Source: Marinobacterium litorale DSM 23545
GTDB lineage: Bacteria; Pseudomonadota; Gammaproteobacteria; Pseudomonadales; Balneatricaceae
Length of the DNA stretch: 64,000 nucleotides
Direction of reading: 5' to 3'
Assembly: GCF_000428985.1 (NCBI RefSeq)
Contig: NZ_AUAZ01000004.1
Coordinates: forward strand, 1-64,000
The notes beneath the pieces were generated by a model. The model did not search any database. It was not told where the DNA came from and was given only the letters and a program-made list of their open reading frames with translations. A program made the position numbers and the translations under genes. This document shows positions 1 through 9,183 of this stretch, piece after piece (position 1 is the first letter of the stretch; every line of letters starts with the position of its first letter).

Positions 1-1
1 T

Positions 2-3000
2 GCACAGGAGGACAGCACCCTCAGTGTCAGCCAGAACCTGTCCGATGAAGATGGCCTGGGCAGTTTCAGCTACCAGTGGTTACGCGATGGCAGCGTCATT
101 TCCGGCGCCACCGCCACCCAGTACACCCTGACCCAGAACGATGTGGGCAGTCAGATCAGCGTCCGTATCAGTTATACCGATGGCGAAGGCACTGCGGAGA
201 GCGTCACCAGCTCCGCCACCGACAGCGTGGCCAACGTTAACGACGCCCCCCAGGGATCGGTCACCATCAGTGGCACCGCCAGAGAGGGCCATACGCTCAG
301 CGCCTCTAACACCCTTTCCGATGCCGATGGCTTGGGTAATCTGAATTACCAATGGCTCAGGGACGGCAGCGCGATTGCCGGCGCCAATCAGTCCAGCTAT
401 CTGATATCCGACGATGACGTGGGCACTGCCGTTAGTGTTCAAGTTCAATATTCCGACGGACAGGGCACCCTCGAGACCGTCGTCAGCTCCGAGTCTGACA
501 CCGTAGTCCCCGCCAATACTCCGCCTCAGGGCAGCGTACAGATCAGCGGCATTGCCACCGAGGATGAAGTACTCACGGCGACCAACACCCTCACCGACTT
601 CGACGGCTTAGGTGCAATCCAATACCAGTGGTATCGGGACGACCAAGCGGTCTCCGGGGCCCAGGGGGACAGCTATACCCTGTCTCAGGCCGATGTGGGT
701 GCATCGATAAAGGTCGCTGCGTTCTATACCGATGGATACGGTTATGAGGAAAGCGTATTCAGTCAGCCTTCAAGCGACATTACCAACGTCGATGATCCCT
801 TGATCGGCAATGCCAGCCTCTCCGGCTTCGCTGTCGAAGGTGAGACACTTAGGGTAGTAACCAACTTTAAAGATGAAGATGGACTCGGAACCATAGAGTA
901 CCAATGGTTTCGCGACGGGCAGCTTATGGCGCAAGCCACCGGCGCGGAATACCTGCTCACCCAGGCGGATGCTGGATCGGTTTTCCAGGTCCAAGTCACA
1001 CACACCGATAGCTTTGGTTCCGCCGAGAGCCGAACCACGCCTGCCTCCTTCGCTGTGGTCAACGTCAACGACCTTCCGCAAGGCGAGGTTGTTGTGTCCG
1101 GCAGTGCTGTTGAGGGGCAGCTTCTCCAGGCAACTCATGATCTGTCCGATCAAGATGGTATGGGCACTCTGACCATCCAGTGGACAAGAGACGGATCCGA
1201 TATAGAGGGCGCTGTCGGCGGAGATTATCGGCTGACTCAAGCGGATGTGGGCCATAATATTGGTGCTCGTGTGTACTATACCGACAACTACGGAGCTGCC
1301 GAGTCTGTACACAGCGACACCGTACTGGTTGAAAACGTGAATGATCTGCCGACTGGTTCGGTCACTCTCCAGGGTACTCCTCTCCAGCACGAAACATTAA
1401 CAGCCGCCACCGCGCTGGAGGACGAAGACGGCCTTGGTCCATTGAATTATCAATGGCTACGTAACGGCCTTGCTATCGAGGCCGCCACCGACGCCCAGTA
1501 CGCATTAGTGCAGGATGACGTTGGCGCGTCAGTCAGCGTGTTGGTCAGTTACACCGACGCCCAAGGGACCTTTGAAGAAGTTGCCAGCGAAGCGCTAACC
1601 ATCACCAACGTTAATGATTCGCCGTCGGGAGAGCTACTTCTCGAAGGTACGCCTCAGCAGGGCGAGACACTGATTGCAGACACCACTGCGCTTGCCGACC
1701 TGGACGGACTGGGGCCGCTGACTTACACCTGGCTGCGCGATGGTCAGGCCCTCTCGAACCACCATGAGTCCGATTACACACTGACTCAGGAGGATGTGGG
1801 CCATGAGATATCCTTGCAGGTGACCTATACCGACGACTTTGGCGCTCAGGAGAGCATCTCCAGCACCCCGGCGACGATTATTAACGTCAATGACGCGCCA
1901 ACCGGATCTATCGAGATTCTGGGAGAGCCTCAGCAGGGCGAACTTCTCACTCTTTCCGAAGACCTGCAAGACGAAGATGGCCTTGGCCCCTTTGTATACA
2001 CATGGCTGAGAAACGGAACCCCGATAGCCGATGCCAACGGTACCAGCTACCGATTAACCCAGGAGGACGTTGGAACCGATATCAGTGTCCGCATCGATTA
2101 TCTTGATGATTATGTGGCGGCGGAAAGGGTCGTCAGTGACAGCTTACACATCGGTAACGTGAATGATCCGCCCGTCGGTACCCTAAGCATCGTCGGAACG
2201 CCGTCCGAAGGCGGACAACTTGGTGTCGCTGGCACCGTGGATGATGCGGACGGTATGGGCTCGCTCAGCTACCAATGGATGCGTAATGGCCAGGCCATCG
2301 CCGGAGCCACTGACTCAGCTTATCAGATCACCTTCGACGATCTTGAAACGAACATTCATCTAGTCGCTCGTTATACCGATGGCCAGGGTTCACAGGAAAC
2401 CCTGGTAACCGAACCTGTCCATATCGATAATATCAACGATCAGCCCACCGGAAGCGTGCAGCTTCAGGGTAGTGGCCTTCAGGGCGAAACCCTGGTTGCG
2501 AACACATCAACACTAGCCGATGAAGACGGTTTGGGTAACCTGAACCTGCAGTGGCTACGCGATGGTGTGGCAGTTCCCGGGGCGAACGGACCCGAATACA
2601 CGCTCACCCAAGCCGATGTAGCCACCGAAATCAGCGTTAGTGTCACTTACACGGATGGATTCGGTACCGCAGAGAGCCTCACCAGCGACTCGCTTACTGT
2701 AACCAACGTAAATGATCCTCCCCAAGGCTCAGTCACCCTCAGCGGCACCGCACAGGAGGACAGCACCCTCAGCGTCAGCCAGAACCTCTCCGATGAAGAT
2801 GGCCTGGGCAGTTTCAGCTACCAGTGGCTGCGCGATGACAGTACCATCAGCGGCGCCACCGGCACCCAGTACACGCTGACACAGGACGATGTGGGTAGCC
2901 AGATCCGGGTACAGATCAGCTATACCGATGGCGAAGGCACCGCCGAGAGCGTGACCAGCTCCGCCACCGCCGGCGTCGCCAACGTTAACGACGCCCCCCA

Positions 3001-4640
3001 GGGCTCGGTCACCATCAGCGGCACCGCACAGGAGGACAGCACCCTCAGCGTCATTCAGAACCTCTCCGATGACGATGGTCTGGGCAGTTTCAGCTACCAG
3101 TGGTTACGCGATGGCAGCGCCATCACCGGCGCCACCGGCACCCAATACACCCTGACACAGGACGATGTGGGTTCTCAGGTCAGTGTTCGCATCAGCTATA
3201 CCGATGCGCAGGGTACCGCCGAGAGTGTCACCAGCTCCGCCACCGGCAGTGTCGCTAATGTCAACGATGCCCCTCAGGGCTCGGTCACCATAAGCGGCAC
3301 CGCACAGGAGGACAGCACCCTCAGCGTCAGCCAGAGCCTCTCCGATACGGATGGGCTGGGTAGTTTCAGCTACCAGTGGCTGCGCGATGGCAGTGCCATC
3401 AGCGGGGCCACCGGCACGCAGTACACGCTGACACAGGATGATGTGGACTCTCAGATCAGTGTTCGCCTCAGCTATACCGATGCTCAGGGCACCGCCGAAA
3501 GCATAACGAGCCTGGCATCCAGCAACGTGACCAACGTAAATGACGCTCCCGAAGGAACGGTATCGGTCGTCGGCACACCGCTACAGGGGAAAACACTGAC
3601 AGCCGATATCAGCACAATCAGCGATAAAGACGGTTGGGGTATTCTGAGCTTGCAATGGCTGCGCAATGGCGACCCGATACCCGGTGCCACGTATAGCACC
3701 TTTACAACGACACAAACCGACGTTGGAAACGAAATCGAGCTTCGAGTGAGTTATACCGACGGGTATGGTACCCATGAACAATTGACTAGCCGGCCTGTCA
3801 TTATCGATAACGTCAATGATCCACCCACCGGCGCGGCCCTGATTCAAGGCCTTGCCGAGCAGGGCAAAACGCTTTCGGCGGACACCAGTAGCCTTGAGGA
3901 TATCGACGGATTAGGCACACTAAGCTACCAGTGGCTGCGCAACGGCACCCCCATTAACGGAGCCTCGGAAAGCACTTTCACGCCAGCACAATCCGATGTC
4001 AATGACGCGATTAGCGTCCAGGTGAGTTATACGGATGGAGAAGGCAGCCAAGAAGTTCTGGCCAGCGGCCCGGTCACCATCGCAAACGTAAACGACTTGC
4101 CCACCGGCGCTGTATCCATAGAAGGTCTGCCCCAGCAGGGCGCGACACTCACCCTGGACACATCAACGCTGGCAGATCTGGATGGTTTGGGCCCACTGAA
4201 CTACCAGTGGTTGAGCAACGACAACGCGATCAATGGCGCAACAGAGAGCCAGTACACGCTTACGCAGGATGATGTCGGCGAACAGATCAGTATCCGCGTG
4301 GACTATACCGACGGATTCGGCACAGAAGAAAGCGTACAGAGCTCCTCTGTCACCATCGATAACATTAACGATACACCCACCGGCGGGATATCGATCACCG
4401 GAACCAGCCAGGCGGGCGAAACGCTGTCGGTGGACACATCAACCCTGGATGACGCCGACGGATTAGGATCACTCAGCTATCAATGGTTTCGTGGCAACAC
4501 CCCGATCAGCGGTGCCAATGGCAACCAACTGATGTTGGCGGGTAATGATGTCGGCAAAAGTATCAGTGTCCGCGTCAGCTATACCGATGGCTACGGAACG
4601 CCGGAACAGCTCAACAGCGAGGCCACAAACCGGGTGGGCC
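2..4640 (+). repeat. 17 tandem 276-bp Ig-like coding repeats
   Basis: In-frame repeats of about 276 bp (92 codons). The repeat junction CAGGGCTC or close variants recurs at 2723, 2999 and 3275, exactly 276 bp apart. The copy at the left edge (2-240) and the copies starting near 2723, 2999 and 3275 are nearly identical at DNA level, while the remaining copies have diverged strongly, which points to recent duplication or gene conversion within the array. Confidence 0.9.
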
Positions 4641-5899
4641 TGCCCGCCTTCAACGGGGTCGTTATCGATGGTTATATTGCCAACGCGATGCTCTACATCG
4701 ACACCAACGATAACGGCAAGGCGGACGCCGACGAAATAACCGATATCCTCACCGATAGCCAAGGCCGGTTTACGCTGGACGACAGTCGCTATGGCTCGAT
4801 CATCGCCATCGGCGGTACCAACACAGATACCGGCCTGGCCAATAACCTGACGCTGAGCGCCCCGGCTGGAGCGGGGGTAATTACGCCGATCACCACCCTG
4901 ATCGATAGCTACGCCCGCCAAAGCGGTGCCGGTACTGTGGATGCTCAGGAAGCGGTGGAAACCCTGCTCGGCTTCTCCACCGAGGCGGATCTGCTCAACT
5001 ACGACCCCTTCCAGGTAGCCGATAGTGAGGCCACCCGCATCCAGAAAACGGCCGCCGCCCTGGCCGCGCTGGGCGATGCCGCCCATGCCGATGGCAGTGA
5101 CTTCAGCACGGTGGTGGAGGTACTCACCCATCAGCTGGGTAGCGATACCTCTGTAGATCTGGCTGACAGTGCCACCCTCACGGAGCTGTTCCGGGGCGCA
5201 CTGCCGCAGACGCTGATTGAGCAGGCGGCCGACACCAATGCCGCCCTTCTAACGGCAGAGGACCTGGATGCCATTGCGCACACTCAGCAGGCCACCGAGT
5301 GGATACCGCCGGGCTGGAGCGATACCGAAGCGCTGGTTTACCAGATGTATATCGCTTATTACCAGCGCCCGGCCGACCCCAACGGCTTGAAATACTGGAC
5401 CGAGCAGATCGACCTCCATCAGAACTGGCAGGTGGTCTCCGGCGCCTTTGGTGCCCCGGAAAACGCCGAAAACCAGGCGTTGTATGGCGATAAGTCCCGC
5501 CCGGAGATCATCGCCGAGATCTACCGCTCCGCCTTTAACCGCGAAGGGGTCGATGCCGAGATCAACTACTGGAGCGACAGCGAGCACAGCCTCACCAACC
5601 TGGCCTTTGCCATCGTCAACGGGGCTCAGAATGATGATGCCGCCAACATGCAGAACAAGATGGCCTTCTCCGCCCGACTGGTGGAGCTGATCGACCCCAC
5701 CGGCAGTGGTGACCCCACCCAATACACCCAGCCGTTTGATTTTGATGGCATAGGGATGTTGGCCGGCGTAACCGCCGAAAACACCATAAGCACGGCAGGG
5801 GTCAACAGTCTTTTGCAACAGGCACAAACTACAGAGGAAGAAGCAGTCGAACTTGTAGGCGTAGACACCAGCGACTTAAACGAAATTCAATTACTTTAA
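2..5899 (+). CDS. Giant Ig/cadherin-like repeat protein with C-terminal DUF4214-type module (5' end outside window)
   Basis: Open from the left edge in the frame of base 2 to TAA at 5897-5899, so the protein starts upstream; about 1,965 residues are visible. It consists of 17 tandem repeats (first one cut) of about 92 residues. Conserved features of each are a D-DGLG turn, YQWLRDG, a YTLTQ-DVG segment, YTDG-GT-ES and a closing NVND-P-G. This is the all-beta Ig/cadherin-like style of secreted adhesins. Next comes a domain around 4640-5270 with a calcium-loop-like motif (DTNDNGKADADE), a type often seen near the end of repeat adhesins. Last is a DUF4214-type module (about 5330-5820) with YIAYYQRPADP and AFGAPENAENQALYG. 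No RTX nonapeptides, catalytic motif or membrane segment are seen. The role is inferred to be extracellular adhesion or surface-layer association. The module is nearly identical to the N-terminus of the protein encoded at 15208-35859. Confidence 0.85.
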   Translation, partial: AQEDSTLSVSQNLSDEDGLGSFSYQWLRDGSVISGATATQYTLTQNDVGSQISVRISYTDGEGTAESVTSSATDSVANVNDAPQGSVTISGTAREGHTLSASNTLSDADGLGNLNYQWLRDGSAIAGANQSSYLISDDDVGTAVSVQVQYSDGQGTLETVVSSESDTVVPANTPPQGSVQISGIATEDEVLTATNTLTDFDGLGAIQYQWYRDDQAVSGAQGDSYTLSQADVGASIKVAAFYTDGYGYEESVFSQPSSDITNVDDPLIGNASLSGFAVEGETLRVVTNFKDEDGLGTIEYQWFRDGQLMAQATGAEYLLTQADAGSVFQVQVTHTDSFGSAESRTTPASFAVVNVNDLPQGEVVVSGSAVEGQLLQATHDLSDQDGMGTLTIQWTRDGSDIEGAVGGDYRLTQADVGHNIGARVYYTDNYGAAESVHSDTVLVENVNDLPTGSVTLQGTPLQHETLTAATALEDEDGLGPLNYQWLRNGLAIEAATDAQYALVQDDVGASVSVLVSYTDAQGTFEEVASEALTITNVNDSPSGELLLEGTPQQGETLIADTTALADLDGLGPLTYTWLRDGQALSNHHESDYTLTQEDVGHEISLQVTYTDDFGAQESISSTPATIINVNDAPTGSIEILGEPQQGELLTLSEDLQDEDGLGPFVYTWLRNGTPIADANGTSYRLTQEDVGTDISVRIDYLDDYVAAERVVSDSLHIGNVNDPPVGTLSIVGTPSEGGQLGVAGTVDDADGMGSLSYQWMRNGQAIAGATDSAYQITFDDLETNIHLVARYTDGQGSQETLVTEPVHIDNINDQPTGSVQLQGSGLQGETLVANTSTLADEDGLGNLNLQWLRDGVAVPGANGPEYTLTQADVATEISVSVTYTDGFGTAESLTSDSLTVTNVNDPPQGSVTLSGTAQEDSTLSVSQNLSDEDGLGSFSYQWLRDDSTISGATGTQYTLTQDDVGSQIRVQISYTDGEGTAESVTSSATAGVANVNDAPQGSVTISGTAQEDSTLSVIQNLSDDDGLGSFSYQWLRDGSAITGATGTQYTLTQDDVGSQVSVRISYTDAQGTAESVTSSATGSVANVNDAPQGSVTISGTAQEDSTLSVSQSLSDTDGLGSFSYQWLRDGSAISGATGTQYTLTQDDVDSQISVRLSYTDAQGTAESITSLASSNVTNVNDAPEGTVSVVGTPLQGKTLTADISTISDKDGWGILSLQWLRNGDPIPGATYSTFTTTQTDVGNEIELRVSYTDGYGTHEQLTSRPVIIDNVNDPPTGAALIQGLAEQGKTLSADTSSLEDIDGLGTLSYQWLRNGTPINGASESTFTPAQSDVNDAISVQVSYTDGEGSQEVLASGPVTIANVNDLPTGAVSIEGLPQQGATLTLDTSTLADLDGLGPLNYQWLSNDNAINGATESQYTLTQDDVGEQISIRVDYTDGFGTEESVQSSSVTIDNINDTPTGGISITGTSQAGETLSVDTSTLDDADGLGSLSYQWFRGNTPISGANGNQLMLAGNDVGKSISVRVSYTDGYGTPEQLNSEATNRVGLPAFNGVVIDGYIANAMLYIDTNDNGKADADEITDILTDSQGRFTLDDSRYGSIIAIGGTNTDTGLANNLTLSAPAGAGVITPITTLIDSYARQSGAGTVDAQEAVETLLGFSTEADLLNYDPFQVADSEATRIQKTAAALAALGDAAHADGSDFSTVVEVLTHQLGSDTSVDLADSATLTELFRGALPQTLIEQAADTNAALLTAEDLDAIAHTQQATEWIPPGWSDTEALVYQMYIAYYQRPADPNGLKYWTEQIDLHQNWQVVSGAFGAPENAENQALYGDKSRPEIIAEIYRSAFNREGVDAEINYWSDSEHSLTNLAFAIVNGAQNDDAANMQNKMAFSARLVELIDPTGSGDPTQYTQPFDFDGIGMLAGVTAENTISTAGVNSLLQQAQTTEEEAVELVGVDTSDLNEIQLL

Positions 5900-5951
5900 A
5901 CGTAATTTGGGCGTAAATGGGATGATACTGGCTCAGGTCCCGCCTTTCGGA

Positions 5952-5979
5952 TTGACCTTGACCGCACAGCCGGTAGAAT
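5952..5979 (+). promoter_or_regulatory. Candidate sigma-70 promoter of the first SapC gene
   Basis: TTGACC at 5952-5957 and TAGAAT at 5974-5979 are separated by 16 bases. They lie 41 bases before the ATG of the SapC-family gene, in the 121-base gap after the repeat-protein gene. A second TTGACC copy follows directly at 5958-5963 but gives too short a spacer. The assignment rests on consensus match only. Confidence 0.5.
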
Positions 5980-6020
5980 CCTTTAAACGGCAAATGCAGA
6001 CTGAGAGGGAATAACCGGAG

Positions 6021-6752
6021 ATGATGTATAAAAAGTTGGTCGCGCTGCGCTCCGATCTGCACGGACGGATGCGCTACACTCCACCCACTACAACCAACTA
6101 TGCAGCAACAGAGATCCAAACACCGCTGCTGGCCGAAGAGATCGGTCGTTCCGCTGATGTGTTCCCGATCGTATTCCAGTCGGAAACCAATCCGGTCCCG
6201 ATCGCGATTCTTGGATTACAGGAGAACACCTCCTATTTTGTAGATCAGCAGGGTAATTGGAAAGCTCATTACACACCGATGAGTTTCAACAACTACCCGT
6301 TTAAGCTGGTGAAAAAGCCGGCAGAAGCGGGCGGCGCTGACGATCTAGACTATGTTGTCACCTTTGATGAAGAGAGCGGTCTGGTCCAGGAAGAGAATGG
6401 TAAACTGCTCTACAACAAGAGCGGTAAATCCGGGATGCGCCCATCCCCGCTGCTCAAAGAGATTATGGACCAGCTGGGCGACTACCAGAAAAAACTGGAG
6501 CAGACTGTTTCGATTTTTCAGCCGCTGGTAGAGCACAAGGTGCTGAAGGCACAGAAGATCAATCTCGGCAATAGTGAGCAACCGTTCACCATTGGCGGCA
6601 CCGCCGGTATTGACTGGAAGGCCGTGACTCAGCTTGACGATGCTATACTTGCAGAGTGGGTGCGCTCAGGGCTTATGTACCTGATCACAATGCAGCGTAG
6701 TTCACTGCGTCACTTTACCCCTATGCTGGAAAATGTTCCGGCCGAGGCGTGA
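6021..6752 (+). CDS. SapC family protein (copy 1)
   Basis: The 243-residue product matches the SapC family (about 250 residues): an N-terminal FPIVF segment, LGLQENTSYFVDQQGNWKAHY, then YTPMSFNNYPFKL and a DEESGLVQEENG block, in the family order. In Campylobacter fetus, SapC belongs to the S-layer locus; the biochemical role is unsettled. No signal peptide or membrane helix is evident. ATG at 6021 is followed directly by a second ATG at 6024; GGAG at 6017-6020 suits 6024 better, so two residues are uncertain. The gene has its own promoter-like site and a strong terminator, and converges with the operon ending at 6855 that carries a second, divergent SapC-family gene. Confidence 0.85.
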   Translation: MMYKKLVALRSDLHGRMRYTPPTTTNYAATEIQTPLLAEEIGRSADVFPIVFQSETNPVPIAILGLQENTSYFVDQQGNWKAHYTPMSFNNYPFKLVKKPAEAGGADDLDYVVTFDEESGLVQEENGKLLYNKSGKSGMRPSPLLKEIMDQLGDYQKKLEQTVSIFQPLVEHKVLKAQKINLGNSEQPFTIGGTAGIDWKAVTQLDDAILAEWVRSGLMYLITMQRSSLRHFTPMLENVPAEA

Positions 6753-6799
6753 TCCCAACCCAGCAATACGTGAACAACCCAGCAACACCTAAGTAGTCA

Positions 6800-6834
6800 A
6801 CGGGAGGTATTGGAAACATGCCTCCCGTCTTTTT
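6800..6834 (+). terminator. Rho-independent terminator after SapC copy 1
   Basis: ACGGGAGG (6800-6807) pairs with CCTCCCGT (6821-6828) over a 13-base loop, followed by CTTTTT. It sits about 50 bases past the stop at 6752, in the convergent gap. Confidence 0.85.
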
Positions 6835-6854
6835 AAGCTGCCTGCTATAGGCTT

Positions 6855-7451
6855 TCAGTGCAGCGGGCGGGCCTGTCTCCCCGGCAGGTTTGCGGTCATC
6901 CAGTCCGGCCACTGATCCAACGGCCAACTCCCCCGGAGAAAGCAGTCCATCAGGATCCCCATCCAGCGCTCAAGATGTTCCTCGTTCAACGGCATACAGA
7001 CCTCGGTGGAGGAATCCTGGCTTCTAAACACAAGCCGCATCCCGTCGCTACTCTGTTGCAGGTTAAGTGAGTACACCAACCAGGTTTCAGACTCCTGATT
7101 ACCACGCACCGGCTCCACACTCTCCGTCTGATCACTCAACTGTCGTCTGCTGCTGGAATCGTTTTGTTGTGTTCGTTCTCTTTTAGCGCCAGCGGCAGCG
7201 GTTCGTGAACGCCCGGTTGAAGCCACACCTTCTGTACCCGCCGTCTCATCCTTGAGGCTCACCGTCTCAACCACCCGGGGCTCCAGCCATTTAATAATCA
7301 CCGGAACCAGCTGCCGCAAAAGGCGCTGAGTGAGCCAAAGGACGCATACCGCTTCCGATTGATCATTGATCTGTCCACTCAAGCGAACACGGTCCTCTTG
7401 AGGTATATACTCGGTGGTGATTCGAGAAATCGTTCGCAAGGCCTTATCCAT
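6855..7451 (-). CDS. Unknown protein, last gene of the rml-SapC operon
   Basis: 198 residues; I do not recognise the family. Residues 1-60 look folded (RLSGQINDQSEAVCVLWLTQ followed by RLLRQLVPVIIKWLE). Residues about 65-120 are a low-complexity, Ser/Thr/Arg/Gln-rich linker. The last 75 residues form a second ordered part with several Trp (WLVYSLNLQQSS, ERWMGILMDCFLRGSWPLDQW). There is no signal peptide or clear membrane helix. The ATG lies only two bases after the stop of the SapC gene at 7454, so the two are surely cotranscribed and probably translationally coupled. A role as partner of SapC or of the surface proteins is inferred from position only. Confidence 0.75.
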   Translation of the reverse strand: MDKALRTISRITTEYIPQEDRVRLSGQINDQSEAVCVLWLTQRLLRQLVPVIIKWLEPRVVETVSLKDETAGTEGVASTGRSRTAAAGAKRERTQQNDSSSRRQLSDQTESVEPVRGNQESETWLVYSLNLQQSSDGMRLVFRSQDSSTEVCMPLNEEHLERWMGILMDCFLRGSWPLDQWPDWMTANLPGRQARPLH

Positions 7452-7453
7452 AA

Positions 7454-8257
7454 TTAAAAATCAAACTTCAAGGTATCGTCAGCACCACCAAACAAGGCTT
7501 CGACATCATCCAGGGAAGCCGCCGGCTGGCTGATGGCCAGCTCGCTCAGTCTCTTGATCATACCCACACGAGGTATCGATAGAAGCTGCGAGTGGGCTAA
7601 AAGTAAAGCACCCGCTACCTGCATATCAGACAGCTGTTGCGGACTCAGAGCTGCCAGTTTTTTCTCATCAACACCAAAGAAACCCTTAACCAGGGCTCGG
7701 TCCGGATCAGGGCTTTCAAAGCCCCATCTCATCGGTTGCAACACCTCTGCCTGAGCCAGGAGGTCGACGGCCTTTTGGGTTTTTAGCTCATTCTGAAGCC
7801 TTTGGTTCAGAAAGGTCAGCAATCCCTGAACCTTTTCACTGGGCTGCCCCGTTTCAGGACCAAAGAAAGTAAGCTCCCCCTGATCGATATCCGGGGTCTC
7901 GCGCAACAACCCACTTTGGGTATCGAAACCGAGGACGAATTTGGTTTCACCTTCGTTCTCCCAGGGCTGGAGGATAAACGGATAGCCTCTATAGGCGCTG
8001 GGAATGTAAGGCATTCTCCACTTACCCGCGTCACTGACAACAAGGTTCTCCCCGGCATACAGGCCTTGAAGACAAACCAGCCGATAGCTCCCCTCCCCGG
8101 TTCGCGCGAAAGCCAACGCATAGTAGGGCATAAGCATGCTCAACTCGGCCATAACGACAGGGGCGCAAACGTCCTGTGCTGCATATGACAGACTGTCGAA
8201 GGGCTTCCAGCCCATTTCCCCATGTTTGTTCGGGTCCAGTGTTAAAAACCGGCTCAT
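7454..8257 (-). CDS. SapC family protein (copy 2)
   Basis: 267 residues of the SapC family, clearly diverged from the copy at 6021-6752 but colinear with it: YYALAFARTGEGSYRLVCL, GLYAGENLVVSDAGKWRM, YIPSAYRGYPFIL, then DTQSGLLRE. It also shares a C-terminal part with a helix-rich LSPQQLSDMQVAGALLLAHS segment. The start is supported by AGGAG nine bases upstream. It lies 28 bases after rmlD and two bases before the next gene, placing it in the operon with dTDP-rhamnose synthesis. The function is unknown; an S-layer or surface-glycan link is suggested by the C. fetus namesake and by this neighbourhood. Confidence 0.83.
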   Translation of the reverse strand: MSRFLTLDPNKHGEMGWKPFDSLSYAAQDVCAPVVMAELSMLMPYYALAFARTGEGSYRLVCLQGLYAGENLVVSDAGKWRMPYIPSAYRGYPFILQPWENEGETKFVLGFDTQSGLLRETPDIDQGELTFFGPETGQPSEKVQGLLTFLNQRLQNELKTQKAVDLLAQAEVLQPMRWGFESPDPDRALVKGFFGVDEKKLAALSPQQLSDMQVAGALLLAHSQLLSIPRVGMIKRLSELAISQPAASLDDVEALFGGADDTLKFDF

Positions 8258-8285
8258 AAAGAACGACTCCTCATAACCTAAAATC

Positions 8286-9182
8286 TTAACCAGGGTGCGT
8301 AACTAAAGCATCAAGCACTGAGCACAGATCAACACGCCAGTCCGGTTGCTCGACCCCATAAACACTCAATATTCTGGAGCAATCCAGAGCCGAATGTCGC
8401 GGTCTCGTCGCCGCTGTCGGATACTCTTCGGTTCGTATGGGTACCAATTCAGGCGCAGATGCTATCAATGCCCTCTCCGACGCCTGCCGAATAATCTCTT
8501 TGGCAAACTCATACCAACTGACTTCAGGCTGCCCGCTGAAATGGAACACGCCCCACACCATCTTCTCCCCTGCGATGTACCCTGCCACCAACCGCCAGAC
8601 AACACGCGTCAGGCTGTCGGCGGACGTAGGAGCACTTCTCTGATCATCGATGATTGTCAGCCTTTCCTTGTCTTGAGCCAGACGCAGTATTGTCTTTACA
8701 AAATTGGCACCTGCAACGCCGAATACCCAGCTTGTACGCAATATCAGAGCCTTCTCACAGGTGCTGAGTAGTACCGCTTCGCCCTCATGCTTACTCATAC
8801 CATAAACCGATAAGGGGTTAGGCAGATCAAGCTCCGTGTAAGGCTCATCCTCAGTGCCATCGAAAACATAATCGGTCGAGAAATGGATCAGCGGAATATC
8901 GCGCGCCGCAGCCTCCAGTGCCAGAATTTCAACACCATCACGATTGACGTTAAACGCGCTCTGAACATCCTGCTCGGCAGGATCGACCGCCGTATAAGCG
9001 GCCGCATTAATAATCAACGTGGGCTGATGGCGATCCAATACCGAGCGGACTTGGTCAGGTGCCGTTATATCCAAGTCCCCAGACCCATGTCCAATCACGT
9101 CCAATCGGTCAGGAGCGCTTTGTATCAATGCACTGCCAAGCTGCCCGCCTGCACCGGTCACAAGAATGCACGGTTTCACCAC
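8286..9182 (-). CDS. rmlD: dTDP-4-dehydrorhamnose reductase
   Basis: Last step of dTDP-L-rhamnose synthesis: NADPH-dependent reduction of dTDP-4-dehydro-L-rhamnose, cytoplasmic. The 298-residue SDR protein shows the nucleotide-binding GAGGQLG near residue 10, STDYVFDG near 102 and the catalytic YGMSK near 127. GTG at 9182 (a second GTG follows at 9179) is preceded by a GAGGGGGC Shine-Dalgarno sequence. It starts one base after the rmlC stop and is followed by a SapC gene 28 bases on. Length is normal for the family. Confidence 0.95.
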   Translation of the reverse strand: MVKPCILVTGAGGQLGSALIQSAPDRLDVIGHGSGDLDITAPDQVRSVLDRHQPTLIINAAAYTAVDPAEQDVQSAFNVNRDGVEILALEAAARDIPLIHFSTDYVFDGTEDEPYTELDLPNPLSVYGMSKHEGEAVLLSTCEKALILRTSWVFGVAGANFVKTILRLAQDKERLTIIDDQRSAPTSADSLTRVVWRLVAGYIAGEKMVWGVFHFSGQPEVSWYEFAKEIIRQASERALIASAPELVPIRTEEYPTAATRPRHSALDCSRILSVYGVEQPDWRVDLCSVLDALVTHPG

Positions 9183-9183
9183 T

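Noticed and set aside
770-1390. Open frames antisense to the Ig-like repeats (also 4469-5131 and 5249-5827)
   Set aside because: They change with the repeat and show no start signals or protein motifs.
2-4640. 276-bp tandem repeats as a CRISPR array or satellite DNA
   Set aside because: The repeats are in frame, lack unique spacers of constant size and encode a continuous protein.
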